The notes: a model not told the origin generated them from the sequence alone. Shown: positions 1-7,517, counted from the first letter of the stretch. The stretch: DNA of 64,000 nt from Streptococcus sanguinis (GCF_001078705.1 NZ_CDMW01000001.1:1419541-1483540), one strand, 5' to 3'. A program made the numbers and translations.

Positions 1-587
1 ATGTTATCTGGGCAATTGGTCGTAAGCCAAACGTCCAAGACCTCAATCTGGAAGCAGCTGGCGTCACTCTCAATGAACGTGGCTTTATCGCTGTAGATGA
101 GTACCAAAACACTGTGGTTCCTGGCATCTATGCTCTCGGCGATGTAACAGGCGAAAAAGAATTAACTCCTGTTGCTATCAAGGCTGGACGAACTCTGTCT
201 GAGCGTCTTTTCAATGGTAAAACAAATGCTAAAATGGACTACTCAACTATTCCAACTGTCGTCTTCTCCCATCCCGCTATTGGGACAGTCGGCCTGACGG
301 AGGTAGAGGCTATCAAGACTTACGGAGCAGAAAATATCCGTGTCTATACATCTAGCTTCACATCCATGTATTCAGCTGTCACCCAGCACCGCCAACAGGC
401 CAAGTTCAAGCTCATCACTGCCGGTGAGGATGAAAAGGTCGTTGGCCTTCACGGTATTGGCTACGGAGTAGACGAGATGATTCAAGGTTTCGCAGTTGCT
501 ATCAAAATGGGCGCTACCAAAGCTGACTTTGATGCTACAGTTGCTATTCACCCGACTGGCTCCGAAGAATTCGTAACCATGCGATAA
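1..587 (+). CDS. gor: Glutathione-disulfide reductase, 3' part (5' end outside window)
   Basis: The frame is open from the left edge (first full codon at base 3) to TAA at 585-587. It encodes the last ~194 residues of a class I pyridine nucleotide-disulfide oxidoreductase, which reduces oxidised glutathione with NADPH in the cytoplasm. Visible are the IWAIGRKPN stretch, the FAD-contacting ALGDVTG motif, and the C-terminal dimerisation domain ending in [14 protein letters not shown], whose His-Pro/Glu pair is the active-site base of the partner subunit. The redox CxxxxC motif lies upstream of the window, so the choice of glutathione reductase over a related reductase rests on the C-terminal pattern ([19 protein letters not shown]). 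A hairpin terminator follows the stop. Confidence 0.88.
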   Translation, partial: VIWAIGRKPNVQDLNLEAAGVTLNERGFIAVDEYQNTVVPGIYALGDVTGEKELTPVAIKAGRTLSERLFNGKTNAKMDYSTIPTVVFSHPAIGTVGLTEVEAIKTYGAENIRVYTSSFTSMYSAVTQHRQQAKFKLITAGEDEKVVGLHGIGYGVDEMIQGFAVAIKMGATKADFDATVAIHPTGSEEFVTMR

Positions 588-602
588 AAAATTCAAAATC
601 AG

Positions 603-630
603 AAGAGGTTTGGTATTCCAGCCTCTTTTT
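603..630 (+). terminator. Rho-independent terminator of gor
   Basis: Arms AAGAGG (603-608) and CCTCTT (622-627) with additional inner pairing TGG/CCA close a hairpin that runs into a T-tract. It starts 15 bases after the gor stop. Confidence 0.75.
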
Positions 631-698
631 GACTTCTGCTACCATTTTATAATAAAGATGTTGAACGTTCCATAACCTAATCTTTCATTTTACAGACG

Positions 699-720
699 AA
701 TCTTACATTTTTGTAAGATT
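699..720. repeat. Inverted repeat AATCTTACA-N4-TGTAAGATT
   Basis: Perfect 9-bp arms separated by TTTT. There is no T-run after it on either strand, so it is not an obvious terminator; it could be an operator or part of a decayed element. No flanking gene obviously uses it. Confidence 0.5.
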
Positions 721-904
721 GTAAATTTTAGCTGTTTCAGTTTCATTTGACTTTCCTTTCAAATATCAGTCTAATGGAAGAAAGTCAGAATTTTTTCAGA
801 CATCCAACCTCTACATCAACTATTTTAAAAGGTAAATTATCAAATATCCATCAAGAAATTCCAAAGATTATGAAAAACGATCTTTTTATTAGTTATTATA
901 TGCG

Positions 905-938
905 AAAAGGAGCCTGAAATGAAATCTCAGACTCCTTT
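905..938 (-). terminator. Terminator of the cyclase-family gene
   Basis: On the minus strand AAAGGAGTCTGAG pairs across a short loop with CAGGCTCCTTT, leading into a TTTT tract. It lies directly after the stop codon at 943. Confidence 0.65.
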
Positions 939-942
939 TACT

Positions 943-1569
943 TTACGGTAAAATAGCTACAGCCCTCACTGGTGAACCGCTGGCCTGATGCCAGTTGGGA
1001 AAGCTAATCGAGATGAGAGCACCCTTGGCCGGCAGCTGATCTAGATTGGTCATAACTTCTAGCTGATAAATGTCCTGCTCCAAAAGATAGTATTCATTGA
1101 GCAGTCCATGCTCCGCTGTGGGAATACCCGCATCTGTATCAAAAGTTTCGTGACCTACCGCCTTGACACCACGCTCATGGATAAGGAACTCTAGAGCATC
1201 CCGTCCCCACCCGGGAGTGTGCTGAATCTCCTGAGCATCCAGATTGCGCATAGCTGATTGACTTGGCCAGCGCTTGGACCAGTCTGAGCGAAAGGCAACA
1301 AAGGTTCCTGTCTCAATTCTCGCGTGCTCCGCTTCAAAATCTAAAATATCCTGCTTGCCCAAAATAAAGTCTGGATTCCCTGCTACTTCCTTAGACTTAT
1401 CAATAACTACCAAAGGCAGAAAAAGATCTTTTAGCTCAATCTCTTCCAACCAGCGACCACCCTCCACAAAGTGAACCGGAGCATCAATATGAGTCCCGTA
1501 CTGGCCAACTACAGAAAACTGCTGAACATGAAAACCGTCTTTCAAAGTGAAAATATCCTTCTTCTCCAA
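943..1569 (-). CDS. Cyclase / kynurenine-formamidase-like protein, 5'-truncated (possible pseudogene)
   Basis: A 208-residue frame from a TTG codon encodes a putative metal-dependent hydrolase of the cyclase family (PF04199 type). The metal-binding signature YGTHIDAPVHF is intact near the N-terminus and HTPGWGRDALEFL and GHETFDTDAG follow. The 5' end looks damaged: the frame is open upstream to a stop at 1651-1653 and includes the family-typical APHFP segment, but there is no ATG or GTG, no ribosome binding site before the TTG, and the N-terminal D-L-T/S-H segment that usually precedes APHFP is missing. Either translation starts at a weak codon or this is a truncated remnant. Substrate unknown. 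Confidence 0.6.
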   Translation of the reverse strand: MEKKDIFTLKDGFHVQQFSVVGQYGTHIDAPVHFVEGGRWLEEIELKDLFLPLVVIDKSKEVAGNPDFILGKQDILDFEAEHARIETGTFVAFRSDWSKRWPSQSAMRNLDAQEIQHTPGWGRDALEFLIHERGVKAVGHETFDTDAGIPTAEHGLLNEYYLLEQDIYQLEVMTNLDQLPAKGALISISFPNWHQASGSPVRAVAILP

Positions 1570-1762
1570 AACAGGCAGATCTGGAAAATGCGGAGCGTCT
1601 TCCCTAATCTGGTGGTAGAAGTTCCCCTTTTTTATCCTGTGCTTCCTGTTTTATTTATGTCAATATAGTTTGAATCTTCGACTTATTTTTCTAATCAAGC
1701 CTATTCAAACATTGAAAATTTTGATATGATAGTACAAAGCAATCCAGAAACGAGGAAAACAG

Positions 1763-1870
1763 ATGAGTAAAACGAAAAAAATTATTGCAGCCTTGGGCAT
1801 CCTTTTCTTTAATATTTTTGGCCTTATCGCCTTCTTTGTCTTGCTTATCAGAAGCAAGAAACGAAAATAA
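1763..1870 (+). CDS. 35-residue single-pass membrane protein, hypothetical
   Basis: ATG at 1763 is preceded at suitable spacing by an AGGA-type ribosome binding site (GAGGA near 1752). The peptide starts MSKTKKIIAALG, has a hydrophobic core of about 20 residues (residues 7-29) and ends in a basic tail RSKKRK followed by TAA. Basic-hydrophobic-basic layout suggests a small membrane protein. It is too short for family recognition. It lies just upstream of the bioY promoter and reads in the same direction. Confidence 0.55.
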   Translation: MSKTKKIIAALGILFFNIFGLIAFFVLLIRSKKRK

Positions 1871-1910
1871 GAATCTGTCTGTATATTTGTCTCGTCCGAT
1901 TAAGAAGGAC

Positions 1911-1939
1911 TTGACTTTTTTTTATTTAGCTTTTAAAAT
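1911..1939 (+). promoter_or_regulatory. Promoter of bioY
   Basis: TTGACT (1911-1916), a 17-bp spacer and TAAAAT (1934-1939). It starts transcription about 30 bases before the bioY ATG. Confidence 0.6.
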
Positions 1940-1971
1940 AGTTACCATAAAAACAAAAAGAGGTTTACTAT
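1938..1971. promoter_or_regulatory. Candidate BirA operator at bioY
   Basis: ATAGTTACC (1938-1946) and GGTTTACTAT (1962-1971) form an imperfect dyad with 15-bp spacing. This resembles the Firmicute biotin operator (TTGTTAACC-N14-16-GGTTAACAA) in arm sequence and spacing. It covers the end of the -10 box, the start site and the ribosome binding site, a position suited to repression. Confidence 0.5.
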
Positions 1972-1973
1972 TT

Positions 1974-2519
1974 ATGAACAAGAACAAAGCATTTCTTCTT
2001 GCCCTCCCAGCTATCGGAGCTGCTTTTCTAGCTGTCCTGTCCCAGTTAACTATTTCCATCGGCCCCGTTCCCATCACGCTGCAGACTTTTGCTGTCGGTT
2101 TGATTGCAACGATTTTCAAACCTCGCGAAGCTGTTTTGTCAGTCTTTATTTATCTGCTGCTGGGAGCTATTGGCCTGCCGGTCTTTGCTGGAGGAAGCGG
2201 TGGTTTTCAGGCCATCTTTGGCCCAAGCGCCGGCTACCTCTGGTTCTACTTACTCTTTTCCCTTGTGACATCCAGTCTGACCCATAAGGACAGTCCTTTC
2301 TATATGATTTTTATAGCCAATGTATTGGGTGACGCTCTCGTCTTTGTCGGCGGTATTCTAGGACTGCATTTCTTAGGAGGTCTTGATTTCTCTAAATCAG
2401 TCGCGGTTGGCCTGACTCCTTTTATCCTGCCTGACTTGCTAAAAATGATTGCTATCACCATTATCAGCATCCCTATTTTTAAGAGTTTGAAATTCCATTC
2501 CTACTTTTCTGAGAAATAG
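1974..2519 (+). CDS. bioY: Biotin ECF transporter S component BioY
   Basis: BioY is the membrane-embedded biotin-binding subunit of an energy-coupling-factor importer; it works with shared EcfA/A'/T subunits that are not encoded here. The 181-residue product is almost wholly hydrophobic with about six membrane segments and carries the family stretches VPITLQTFAVGL, LLLGAIGLPVFAGGSGG and GPSAGYL. The frame is open further upstream to 1785, but the ATG at 1974 has an AGAGG ribosome binding site and begins exactly where BioY proteins begin. Promoter and a BirA-like operator precede it. A hairpin follows the stop after one base. Confidence 0.93.
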   Translation: MNKNKAFLLALPAIGAAFLAVLSQLTISIGPVPITLQTFAVGLIATIFKPREAVLSVFIYLLLGAIGLPVFAGGSGGFQAIFGPSAGYLWFYLLFSLVTSSLTHKDSPFYMIFIANVLGDALVFVGGILGLHFLGGLDFSKSVAVGLTPFILPDLLKMIAITIISIPIFKSLKFHSYFSEK

Positions 2520-2520
2520 A

Positions 2521-2552
2521 AAAAACTGATAGAACTTTCTCTATCAGTTTTT
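2521..2552. terminator. Bidirectional terminator between bioY and the convergent ydbC-like gene
   Basis: AAAAACTGATAGA (2521-2533) pairs perfectly with TCTATCAGTTTTT (2540-2552). The A and T tracts make it work on both strands. It overlaps the stop codon of the leftward gene (2544-2546). Confidence 0.85.
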
Positions 2553-2756
2553 AAATGCATCCACGAGAACTTGGAATTCTTCATTGGAAAGTGTAATTCC
2601 CTTGCCCATCTTGCTGTGGTCTGGGCTCCAAGTCCGAATATCATACTTAGCTGGTGCTCCGTTAAAGCTAACGCGATTAAGCTCCTTGGTCCAGCCCTTG
2701 TCATTTTCAGACAGGACCAGTAGTTTTTCTTCGATTTCGAATGTAAATTCAGCCAT
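2544..2756 (-). CDS. YdbC/PC4-like single-stranded nucleic-acid-binding protein
   Basis: The 70-residue protein begins MAEFTFEIEEKL and contains GWTKELNRVSFNG, YDIRTWSPDHSKMGKGITL, the pattern of the small YdbC family whose Lactococcus member has a PC4-type fold and binds single-stranded DNA. It is assumed to act in the cytoplasm; a physiological role is not established by sequence. Monocistronic: a terminator lies at its 3' end and a divergent gene starts 105 bases beyond its start codon. Confidence 0.75.
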   Translation of the reverse strand: MAEFTFEIEEKLLVLSENDKGWTKELNRVSFNGAPAKYDIRTWSPDHSKMGKGITLSNEEFQVLVDAFKN

Positions 2757-2861
2757 ATTTCACCTCTTGTTTTATTTTCCAACTAATAATTCGTAAAAGA
2801 ATTTACAATTTAGGGAATTTTGTTATATAATATATTGTAACAAGTTATGGAGATTTTAGCT

Positions 2862-3203
2862 ATGAAAAAATATCTCGAAATGATTTTACAAAGAGCCAAC
2901 GAATTTATCAGTGGCAAAAAGAATGAACAAGGACCAGAGGACAGCGGCCGCATCCTGCGTACCATCGAGTTAGCTCTGCGTAAACAATCTGGTGTCCACG
3001 TTATCTTTCTGGATAAAAGCTTCACCGGCGATATTGTCAAATACGATCGCGAGCGCCTGCAGCTTATTATCAAGAATTTCAAGAAAAGTATGACCACTAT
3101 TATCCGCGTGCAGGACATCAAGCGAATCAGTCTCGTACCCAACAATATCCGTGAAGCCCAAAAGAAGGACATTCGCATCACCAGCCATCGTTTCAAAAGA
3201 TAA
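2862..3203 (+). CDS. Conserved streptococcal hypothetical protein, 113 aa
   Basis: Starts MKKYLEMILQRANEFI; the core reads LRTIELALRKQSGVHVIFLDKSFTGDIVKYD and continues to IIRVQDIKRISLVP, ending basic (SHRFKR). An in-frame ATG exists at 2847, but GGAG at 2850-2853 is a good ribosome binding site for the ATG at 2862, so the shorter form is preferred. The beta-rich core with a 'bind-and-report' look is faintly similar to YolD-like proteins, which I cannot confirm. No signal peptide or membrane segment. Function unknown. Confidence 0.7.
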   Translation: MKKYLEMILQRANEFISGKKNEQGPEDSGRILRTIELALRKQSGVHVIFLDKSFTGDIVKYDRERLQLIIKNFKKSMTTIIRVQDIKRISLVPNNIREAQKKDIRITSHRFKR

Positions 3204-3232
3204 CTCTTCCATCCAGCTGGATGGAAGAGTTA
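3201..3232. terminator. Perfect 32-bp palindrome, bidirectional terminator containing both stop codons
   Basis: Bases 3201-3216 are the exact reverse complement of 3217-3232. The outermost TAA/TTA triplets are the stop codons of the two convergent genes, so each gene ends at an arm of the hairpin. A T-rich tract follows on the plus strand. Confidence 0.85.
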
Positions 3233-3553
3233 TTTGTTTTTCTGAAAATAAATTGATCGATGCTTCTTGCATCCTGGATTAAAAGGATGAGTACAGATAG
3301 GACAAGCATCCTCACAACCAAGATACTGGGAAATAGTCAGCTCCGTCCTGCAATGGCCGCAAAGAACTACTCGATCTTCTGACCGACTCACAGGATAGGC
3401 CAGAAAAGCATGATCTTCGTAGCGGTCATGACAGAGAAAGCAAGGATAGTATTTCTGACAAGCAAAGCACTTAAGAGCTATGATATCTCTCTCACTGTGA
3501 TAATGCTGGCAGCGAGTCTCCTCATCAAGAATATCTCCGTAAACCTGAATCAT
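3230..3553 (-). CDS. CHY-type zinc-finger protein
   Basis: The 107-residue product starts MIQVYGDILDEETRCQHYH. It has the cysteine/histidine layout of the CHY zinc finger: C-x-H-Y-H, then CFACQKYYPCFLCH, CGHC and CPIC, binding several zinc ions. The frame extends ten codons further upstream, but AGAGG just before the ATG at 3553 decides the start. Members are small cytoplasmic proteins of unproven role. It converges on the preceding gene and shares a terminator palindrome with it. Confidence 0.82.
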   Translation of the reverse strand: MIQVYGDILDEETRCQHYHSERDIIALKCFACQKYYPCFLCHDRYEDHAFLAYPVSRSEDRVVLCGHCRTELTISQYLGCEDACPICTHPFNPGCKKHRSIYFQKNK

Positions 3554-3625
3554 GCTATTTCCTCTCTGAAAACCTCTATTCATAAAAATGGCTTTCAGAT
3601 TAAAAAGCCACCTATGAATATAAGA

Positions 3626-4912
3626 TTAAGCTCGGACGGTCACGCTAGTGCCGTCTTCCTTATAAAGATTAATCAAGCCTTCCTTTCGAGCTCGCACCAT
3701 ATCGCCAGCCTCTACGGGCTGCTCCAAGTGAATGGTCAGAAGCTCCATCGGATTAGGAGCCCGATCAATTTTGTTACCGTCAGCATCTCGAAGGTCTGTG
3801 ATAAAGGTTTCAAAATGACGAAAGCCCGGTCCATAAAATTCAACCTGATCGCCTTCATGAATAACATTACGCTGACGAATAGTCGCTGTCTGACTGTCTG
3901 CGTCATAGGCTACTACTTCTGCTACAAATTTGTATTCCGGAATCTTGCGTCGCGCTCCGAAAAGCTGCTCATTCTCAGTTGGAGTATGATAGTAAAATCC
4001 TGTGGCCAATTCACGTTGAGCAACCTTCCACATCTCATCGACCAAATCCTGCTTGATAGCTTCGAACTTTTCAGGACTTTCTAGATAAGCGTTCACTGCT
4101 GCTTTATAGCAGTTAGTCACCGTAGAAACGTAATGAATAGACTTCATCCGTCCCTCAATCTTCAAGCTATCCACTCCATTTTCAATCATGTCTGGTATGC
4201 GGTCAATCATGGACATATCAACTGCGGACATAGAAAATTCTTCAGGAACTTCACCCTTCAAGCTCTTACGTTCTTGACCAAATGGCATGTCGTAGAGGTC
4301 ATATTTCCAACGGCAGGATTGTGAGCAGCCTCCACGATTGGCATCGCGCATACTCATGTGGTTGGATAATGTACAGCGGCCGGAGTAGGAAATACACATG
4401 GCTCCATGAACAAAGGCTTCTATTTCAACGTCAGTACGTCGGCGAATTTCAGCCAGCTCAGCCATAGAAACTTCGCGAGCTAGGACAACACGAGTCAGTC
4501 CTAAATTTTTCCAGAACTCCAGCGTTTCATAGTTGGTCGCACTAGCCTGAGTTGATAGGTGGATTTCCAGACCGGGTGCTTCTGATGCTGCAATAGCAAT
4601 CAAAGCCGGATCTGAAACAATGACAGCCGCAATCCCGATATCCCGCAAACGGCGGAACCACTCACCAGCTCCCTCTTCATTCCCCTCGTGCATGACCATA
4701 TTGGCCGCGACATAGACCTTGGCACCATAACTAACCGCAAACTGAACCGCTTCTTCCATCTGTTCAAAGGTAAAGTTCCCAGCCCGACTGCGCAGACCAT
4801 AGGCCTGTCCGCCAATAAAAACAGCATCTGCTCCATATCGAACAGCTACTTTTAGCTTTTCCAAAGTACCAGCAGGTGATAACACTTCTGGTCGTTTCAA
4901 TTTTCTTGCCAT
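3626..4912 (-). CDS. U32 family protein, TrhP2/YrrO-like tRNA hydroxylation protein
   Basis: The 428-residue protein belongs to the U32 family, historically called collagenase-like peptidases but now known mainly for prephenate-dependent 5-hydroxylation of tRNA wobble uridine (E. coli TrhP/YegQ; B. subtilis YrrN and YrrO). Seen: PEVLSPAGTLEKLK, YGADAVFIGGQAYGLRSRAGNF, the U32 signature region EAFVHGAMCISYSGRCTLSNHM, and the Fe-S-type cysteines GGCSQSCRWKY. Two adjacent ATGs occur; the AGGAG box fits the second (4912). A shorter U32 paralogue lies upstream (5141-6070), matching the YrrN/YrrO pairing. Confidence 0.85.
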   Translation of the reverse strand: MARKLKRPEVLSPAGTLEKLKVAVRYGADAVFIGGQAYGLRSRAGNFTFEQMEEAVQFAVSYGAKVYVAANMVMHEGNEEGAGEWFRRLRDIGIAAVIVSDPALIAIAASEAPGLEIHLSTQASATNYETLEFWKNLGLTRVVLAREVSMAELAEIRRRTDVEIEAFVHGAMCISYSGRCTLSNHMSMRDANRGGCSQSCRWKYDLYDMPFGQERKSLKGEVPEEFSMSAVDMSMIDRIPDMIENGVDSLKIEGRMKSIHYVSTVTNCYKAAVNAYLESPEKFEAIKQDLVDEMWKVAQRELATGFYYHTPTENEQLFGARRKIPEYKFVAEVVAYDADSQTATIRQRNVIHEGDQVEFYGPGFRHFETFITDLRDADGNKIDRAPNPMELLTIHLEQPVEAGDMVRARKEGLINLYKEDGTSVTVRA

Positions 4913-5108
4913 CATTTTCTCCTATTTGCAATATAAAAGTGTTGATGTCTAATCCTTATTATTTTATAGTAATTTACCCCTAAAAGCAAGGTTCTTTGAA
5001 TTATTTTCACAATTCTAATTTTCGGATTTTTCGAATTAATTCAAAAAAATAGTTTGAAACATCTATTTTTTACTCCTGCTTTATCAATCTTATTTTTGCT
5101 TTCAAAAA

Positions 5109-5129
5109 AGAACTCCTAAAAAGAGTTCT
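5109..5129 (-). terminator. Terminator after the short U32 gene
   Basis: AGAACTC (5109-5115) and GAGTTCT (5123-5129) form a 7-bp stem followed on the minus strand by a run of six Ts. It would separate the two U32 genes into partly independent transcripts. Confidence 0.7.
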
Positions 5130-5140
5130 CGTTTCTAATT

Positions 5141-6070
5141 TTATTTTACCATATCAGGGTCATAGTCATAAAATCCGGTATCGAGAAAACGATTTTTCGG
5201 ATGCAGTTTGTGAATCGCCTCATCCAGCACAAAGGCTTGATCTGAGCTAAACTTGCCTGCTTCAATCAAATCTCTCGCCTCTACAAAAATCTTAGCAATC
5301 TCGACAAAGTTGTGACCAGGTGTGTAGAGCCCTTCCAACTTCCAGTGGCAGAATCCATGGTCAACCAACTCTATCAGCTTGGTCATCAAATCCAAGTCAT
5401 TATTGGCAAAAATATGAGTACCATGATTGTCCTCAAAAATCGAGTAATGGCTCTGCGAATCGCTTGGTTCCGCCAGAAAGAGGTCTCGCTCCCGTGTCTT
5501 TTCATCATCGATATGAGTAAAATTATAGTAATTCTGCAAAAGAGGACGCTTGGAGTGATGGATAACACTGGCCCCGTAAACCAAGACTTCAGCAGGAATT
5601 TCTAGAATTTCTGGCATTTTAAAAAGTTCAGCAGAAGGAATTTCACGCGCCAAGACAGCTTCTGAAACTCCTGCGTTCTTAGCCCAAAAGTTAATCTGAC
5701 GACTGCTGGTAACCATGGTTGAGGCATCGTAAATAGTTTTTAATTTATAACCATCTCGCTGCAGCACATAGAAAACACCAGCATCTCCAACCGTAATATA
5801 ATCTGCCCCAATCTCCTGCAAAAAATCAAGATAGGGCTTGATCTTATCCATCATTTCCTGATGCATGAGCGCGTTCACTGCAACGGTCAACTCTTTTCCT
5901 GCTTGGTGAACTAAGTCAGAAATTCGATTTAATTCGTCCAAACTAAAATTATGAGGCAACCGAAGGCCATAATTTTTCTCACCGACATAAATTCGGTCGA
6001 CATTCGCCTCCAAAAGTTCCTCAACTTGTTCTATACTTTCAGCTGTTGCTGTAATAATTATCTTTTTCAT
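5141..6070 (-). CDS. U32 family protein, TrhP1/YrrN-like
   Basis: The 309-residue product is the shorter partner of the U32 pair. It begins MKKIIITATAESIEQVEELLEA and has the family core DRIYVGEKNYGLRLPHNFS, AVNALMHQEMMDKI, ADYITVGDAGV and REIPSAELFKMPEI. Unlike its neighbour it lacks the CxxSGRC...C cysteine cluster, as expected for YrrN-type subunits, and has VLVYGASVIHHSKRPLLQNYY in its place. The frame is open 14 codons further upstream, but the downstream ATG matches the family start. Role by analogy: tRNA wobble uridine hydroxylation with the other U32 protein. Confidence 0.8.
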   Translation of the reverse strand: MKKIIITATAESIEQVEELLEANVDRIYVGEKNYGLRLPHNFSLDELNRISDLVHQAGKELTVAVNALMHQEMMDKIKPYLDFLQEIGADYITVGDAGVFYVLQRDGYKLKTIYDASTMVTSSRQINFWAKNAGVSEAVLAREIPSAELFKMPEILEIPAEVLVYGASVIHHSKRPLLQNYYNFTHIDDEKTRERDLFLAEPSDSQSHYSIFEDNHGTHIFANNDLDLMTKLIELVDHGFCHWKLEGLYTPGHNFVEIAKIFVEARDLIEAGKFSSDQAFVLDEAIHKLHPKNRFLDTGFYDYDPDMVK

Positions 6071-6200
6071 AAAACCATTATAGCAAAAAAATATAAAGGA
6101 GTGGTTTTTCATTCGAATTTATTCGTTTTGTAACTCTTTTGTAATATTTAAAACTGCAAAAAAATGGTAGAATTAGAGGGTACTGTAAGGAGAGAGAATT

Positions 6201-6503
6201 ATGCACGTAAGAAAATACCAACAATATGATGACCCAACTGACTACTACTATCAAGAAATTGAATCTGAACAAACACCACTCTATCAAGAGTACTTACCTG
6301 AAGCAGAAACATCACCAAGATTAAGTGAACTCTTTTTCTTCTTAAATATTGCTGTTTTCTGTGTCTTGACAGTTTTGTTTAGCTTTGTATTTTTGAGTTT
6401 AAAAATGAATACATTTATGTCCTTCACTTTGGCCATTGCTTCCAGCCTGATTAGCATTCAATCTTATCGCCTGTTCGCAAAGAAACGCCAAACTAGCAAA
6501 TAA
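6201..6503 (+). CDS. Small membrane protein, possibly DUF3270 family
   Basis: A 100-residue protein with a Tyr/Asp/Glu-rich, hydrophilic N-terminal half (QQYDDPTDYYYQEIESE) and two predicted membrane helices (about residues 46-68 and 72-90), ending in a basic tail. A GGAGAG ribosome binding site precedes the ATG. The layout recalls streptococcal DUF3270 proteins, an assignment I make from memory only. Divergent from the U32 gene; followed by a terminator. Function unknown. Confidence 0.7.
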   Translation: MHVRKYQQYDDPTDYYYQEIESEQTPLYQEYLPEAETSPRLSELFFFLNIAVFCVLTVLFSFVFLSLKMNTFMSFTLAIASSLISIQSYRLFAKKRQTSK

Positions 6504-6540
6504 ACCAACCTTGTGATTCTACGATTTTAAAATATAAGAA

Positions 6541-6576
6541 AAACCGACGACGCTTTAAGTCCTCGGTTCTTTTTTC
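6541..6576 (+). terminator. Terminator of the small membrane protein gene
   Basis: AACCGACGAC pairs with GTCCTCGGTT (one C-C mismatch) and is followed by CTTTTTT on the plus strand. Confidence 0.7.
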
Positions 6577-6584
6577 ATTCTTGT

Positions 6585-6624
6585 AACCAAAGAAGACTAG
6601 CAAAATTGCTAGTCTTCTTTGGTT
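6585..6624. terminator. Strong bidirectional hairpin at the end of the YtxH gene
   Basis: Perfect 19-bp arms 6585-6603 and 6606-6624 with only AA between. The outer end touches the TAA of the leftward gene (6624-6626). It terminates the hprK-lgt operon and backs up the rightward terminator. Confidence 0.8.
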
Positions 6625-7103
6625 TATTTTTCTTCTTGACTGTCTGTTTCAACAGCCTTTTCTTCCTGTCCTTCTGTCGCTTCTGTTCCGAAGTCAATGA
6701 TGATTTCTTCTGAAGGTTCTTCTTCCTCTTCAAAGATCACAGGTTCTTCCTCAGCTAAGCTGCTTTCTTCTTTATCAAATTTTTCTTTGATTTCGTTAAA
6801 CTTATCTTGTGAGTAGTCCACGACTGACTTGGTCGTTTCTTTGACCGATTCGATGACTGTTTCAGTTGTAATCTCACCTTTCTCAACCTTTTCCTTGGTT
6901 TGTTGAATTGCGCTAACAGCTTGATTTGAAAAGTCTTTAGCAGACTGAACGACAGCTTCATGGATATCGTCAGGATTTTCTTGATATTCCTTTACAAAGT
7001 CCCGAACCTTATCTGTCGTTTCCTTTCCTTTCTTACTGGTCAGAAAATAGGCAGCAGCTGCACCAGTAACAGCGCCCAATAACAGTGATGAAAATTTTCC
7101 CAT
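6624..7103 (-). CDS. YtxH domain-containing protein
   Basis: The 159-residue product starts MGKFSSLLLGAVTGAAAAYFLTSKKGKE, the glycine/alanine-rich membrane segment followed by a KKGKE-type basic turn that defines YtxH proteins. The middle is a charged helical region (VRDFVKEYQENPDDIHEAVVQ...), the C-terminal third is strongly acidic (EEEEEPSEEIIIDFG). Probably a membrane-anchored, cell-envelope-stress related protein with a cytoplasmic helical tail; no catalytic motif. Last gene of the hprK-lgt-DUF948-YtxH operon, 15 bases after the DUF948 gene. Confidence 0.82.
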   Translation of the reverse strand: MGKFSSLLLGAVTGAAAAYFLTSKKGKETTDKVRDFVKEYQENPDDIHEAVVQSAKDFSNQAVSAIQQTKEKVEKGEITTETVIESVKETTKSVVDYSQDKFNEIKEKFDKEESSLAEEEPVIFEEEEEPSEEIIIDFGTEATEGQEEKAVETDSQEEK

Positions 7104-7118
7104 AATAAACCTTCTTTC

Positions 7119-7517
7119 TTATTTTTTAAACAATTTTGAAGCAAAACGCAAAGCAGATAAACCAGCCGTAGTTTTGACGGTTCCCTTACCAGCAGACACT
7201 GCTTTTTTACTCAGCGTACGCGCCTGAACATTTAAATCTGAAACGGACTCAGACAGCTCCGCAACAGCTGTAAACAAAGGATCAATGGTTGCGACTTTTT
7301 GATTGATGTCGTCAGTTAAGACATTGACCTTGGCCAGTAAATCATTGGTTTGGTGAAGGGTCACGTTGACATCAGAAGTCAAGACCTTGATGGTATTTTC
7401 TGTTTCATCTAGCATCTTACCAGCTTTCTCGCCCAGATTTTTGACAGTAATCGTCAAGTAAATCACGAAGATAATGAGGGCTACCGCCAGTAAAGCATAA
7501 GCAATTTCAATTATCAT
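7119..7517 (-). CDS. DUF948 domain-containing membrane protein
   Basis: 132 residues: an N-terminal membrane anchor (IEIAYALLAVALIIFVIYLTITV, about residues 3-25) followed by a long amphipathic helix with the heptad-like pattern typical of DUF948 proteins (KAGKMLDETENTIKVL, DVNVTLHQTNDLLAKVNVLTDDINQK). No enzymatic motif. DUF948 and YtxH proteins regularly sit together in Firmicutes, here directly behind lgt, suggesting joint action at the membrane. Function unproven. Confidence 0.82.
   Translation of the reverse strand: MIIEIAYALLAVALIIFVIYLTITVKNLGEKAGKMLDETENTIKVLTSDVNVTLHQTNDLLAKVNVLTDDINQKVATIDPLFTAVAELSESVSDLNVQARTLSKKAVSAGKGTVKTTAGLSALRFASKLFKK

Larger units (their letters stand above)
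588..942. other. 355-base non-coding gap between gor and the cyclase gene
   Basis: No convincing coding frame. The gap holds the gor terminator, an AT-rich middle with a 9-bp dyad at 699-720, and at 905-938 a hairpin (AAAGGAG/CTCCTTT plus CTGA/TCAG) that would terminate the leftward cyclase transcript. No known RNA family recognised. Confidence 0.5.

Noticed and set aside
3410-4084. 224-codon plus-strand frame
   Set aside because: Runs antisense through the CHY zinc-finger gene and the U32 gene, both clear; composition is not protein-like.
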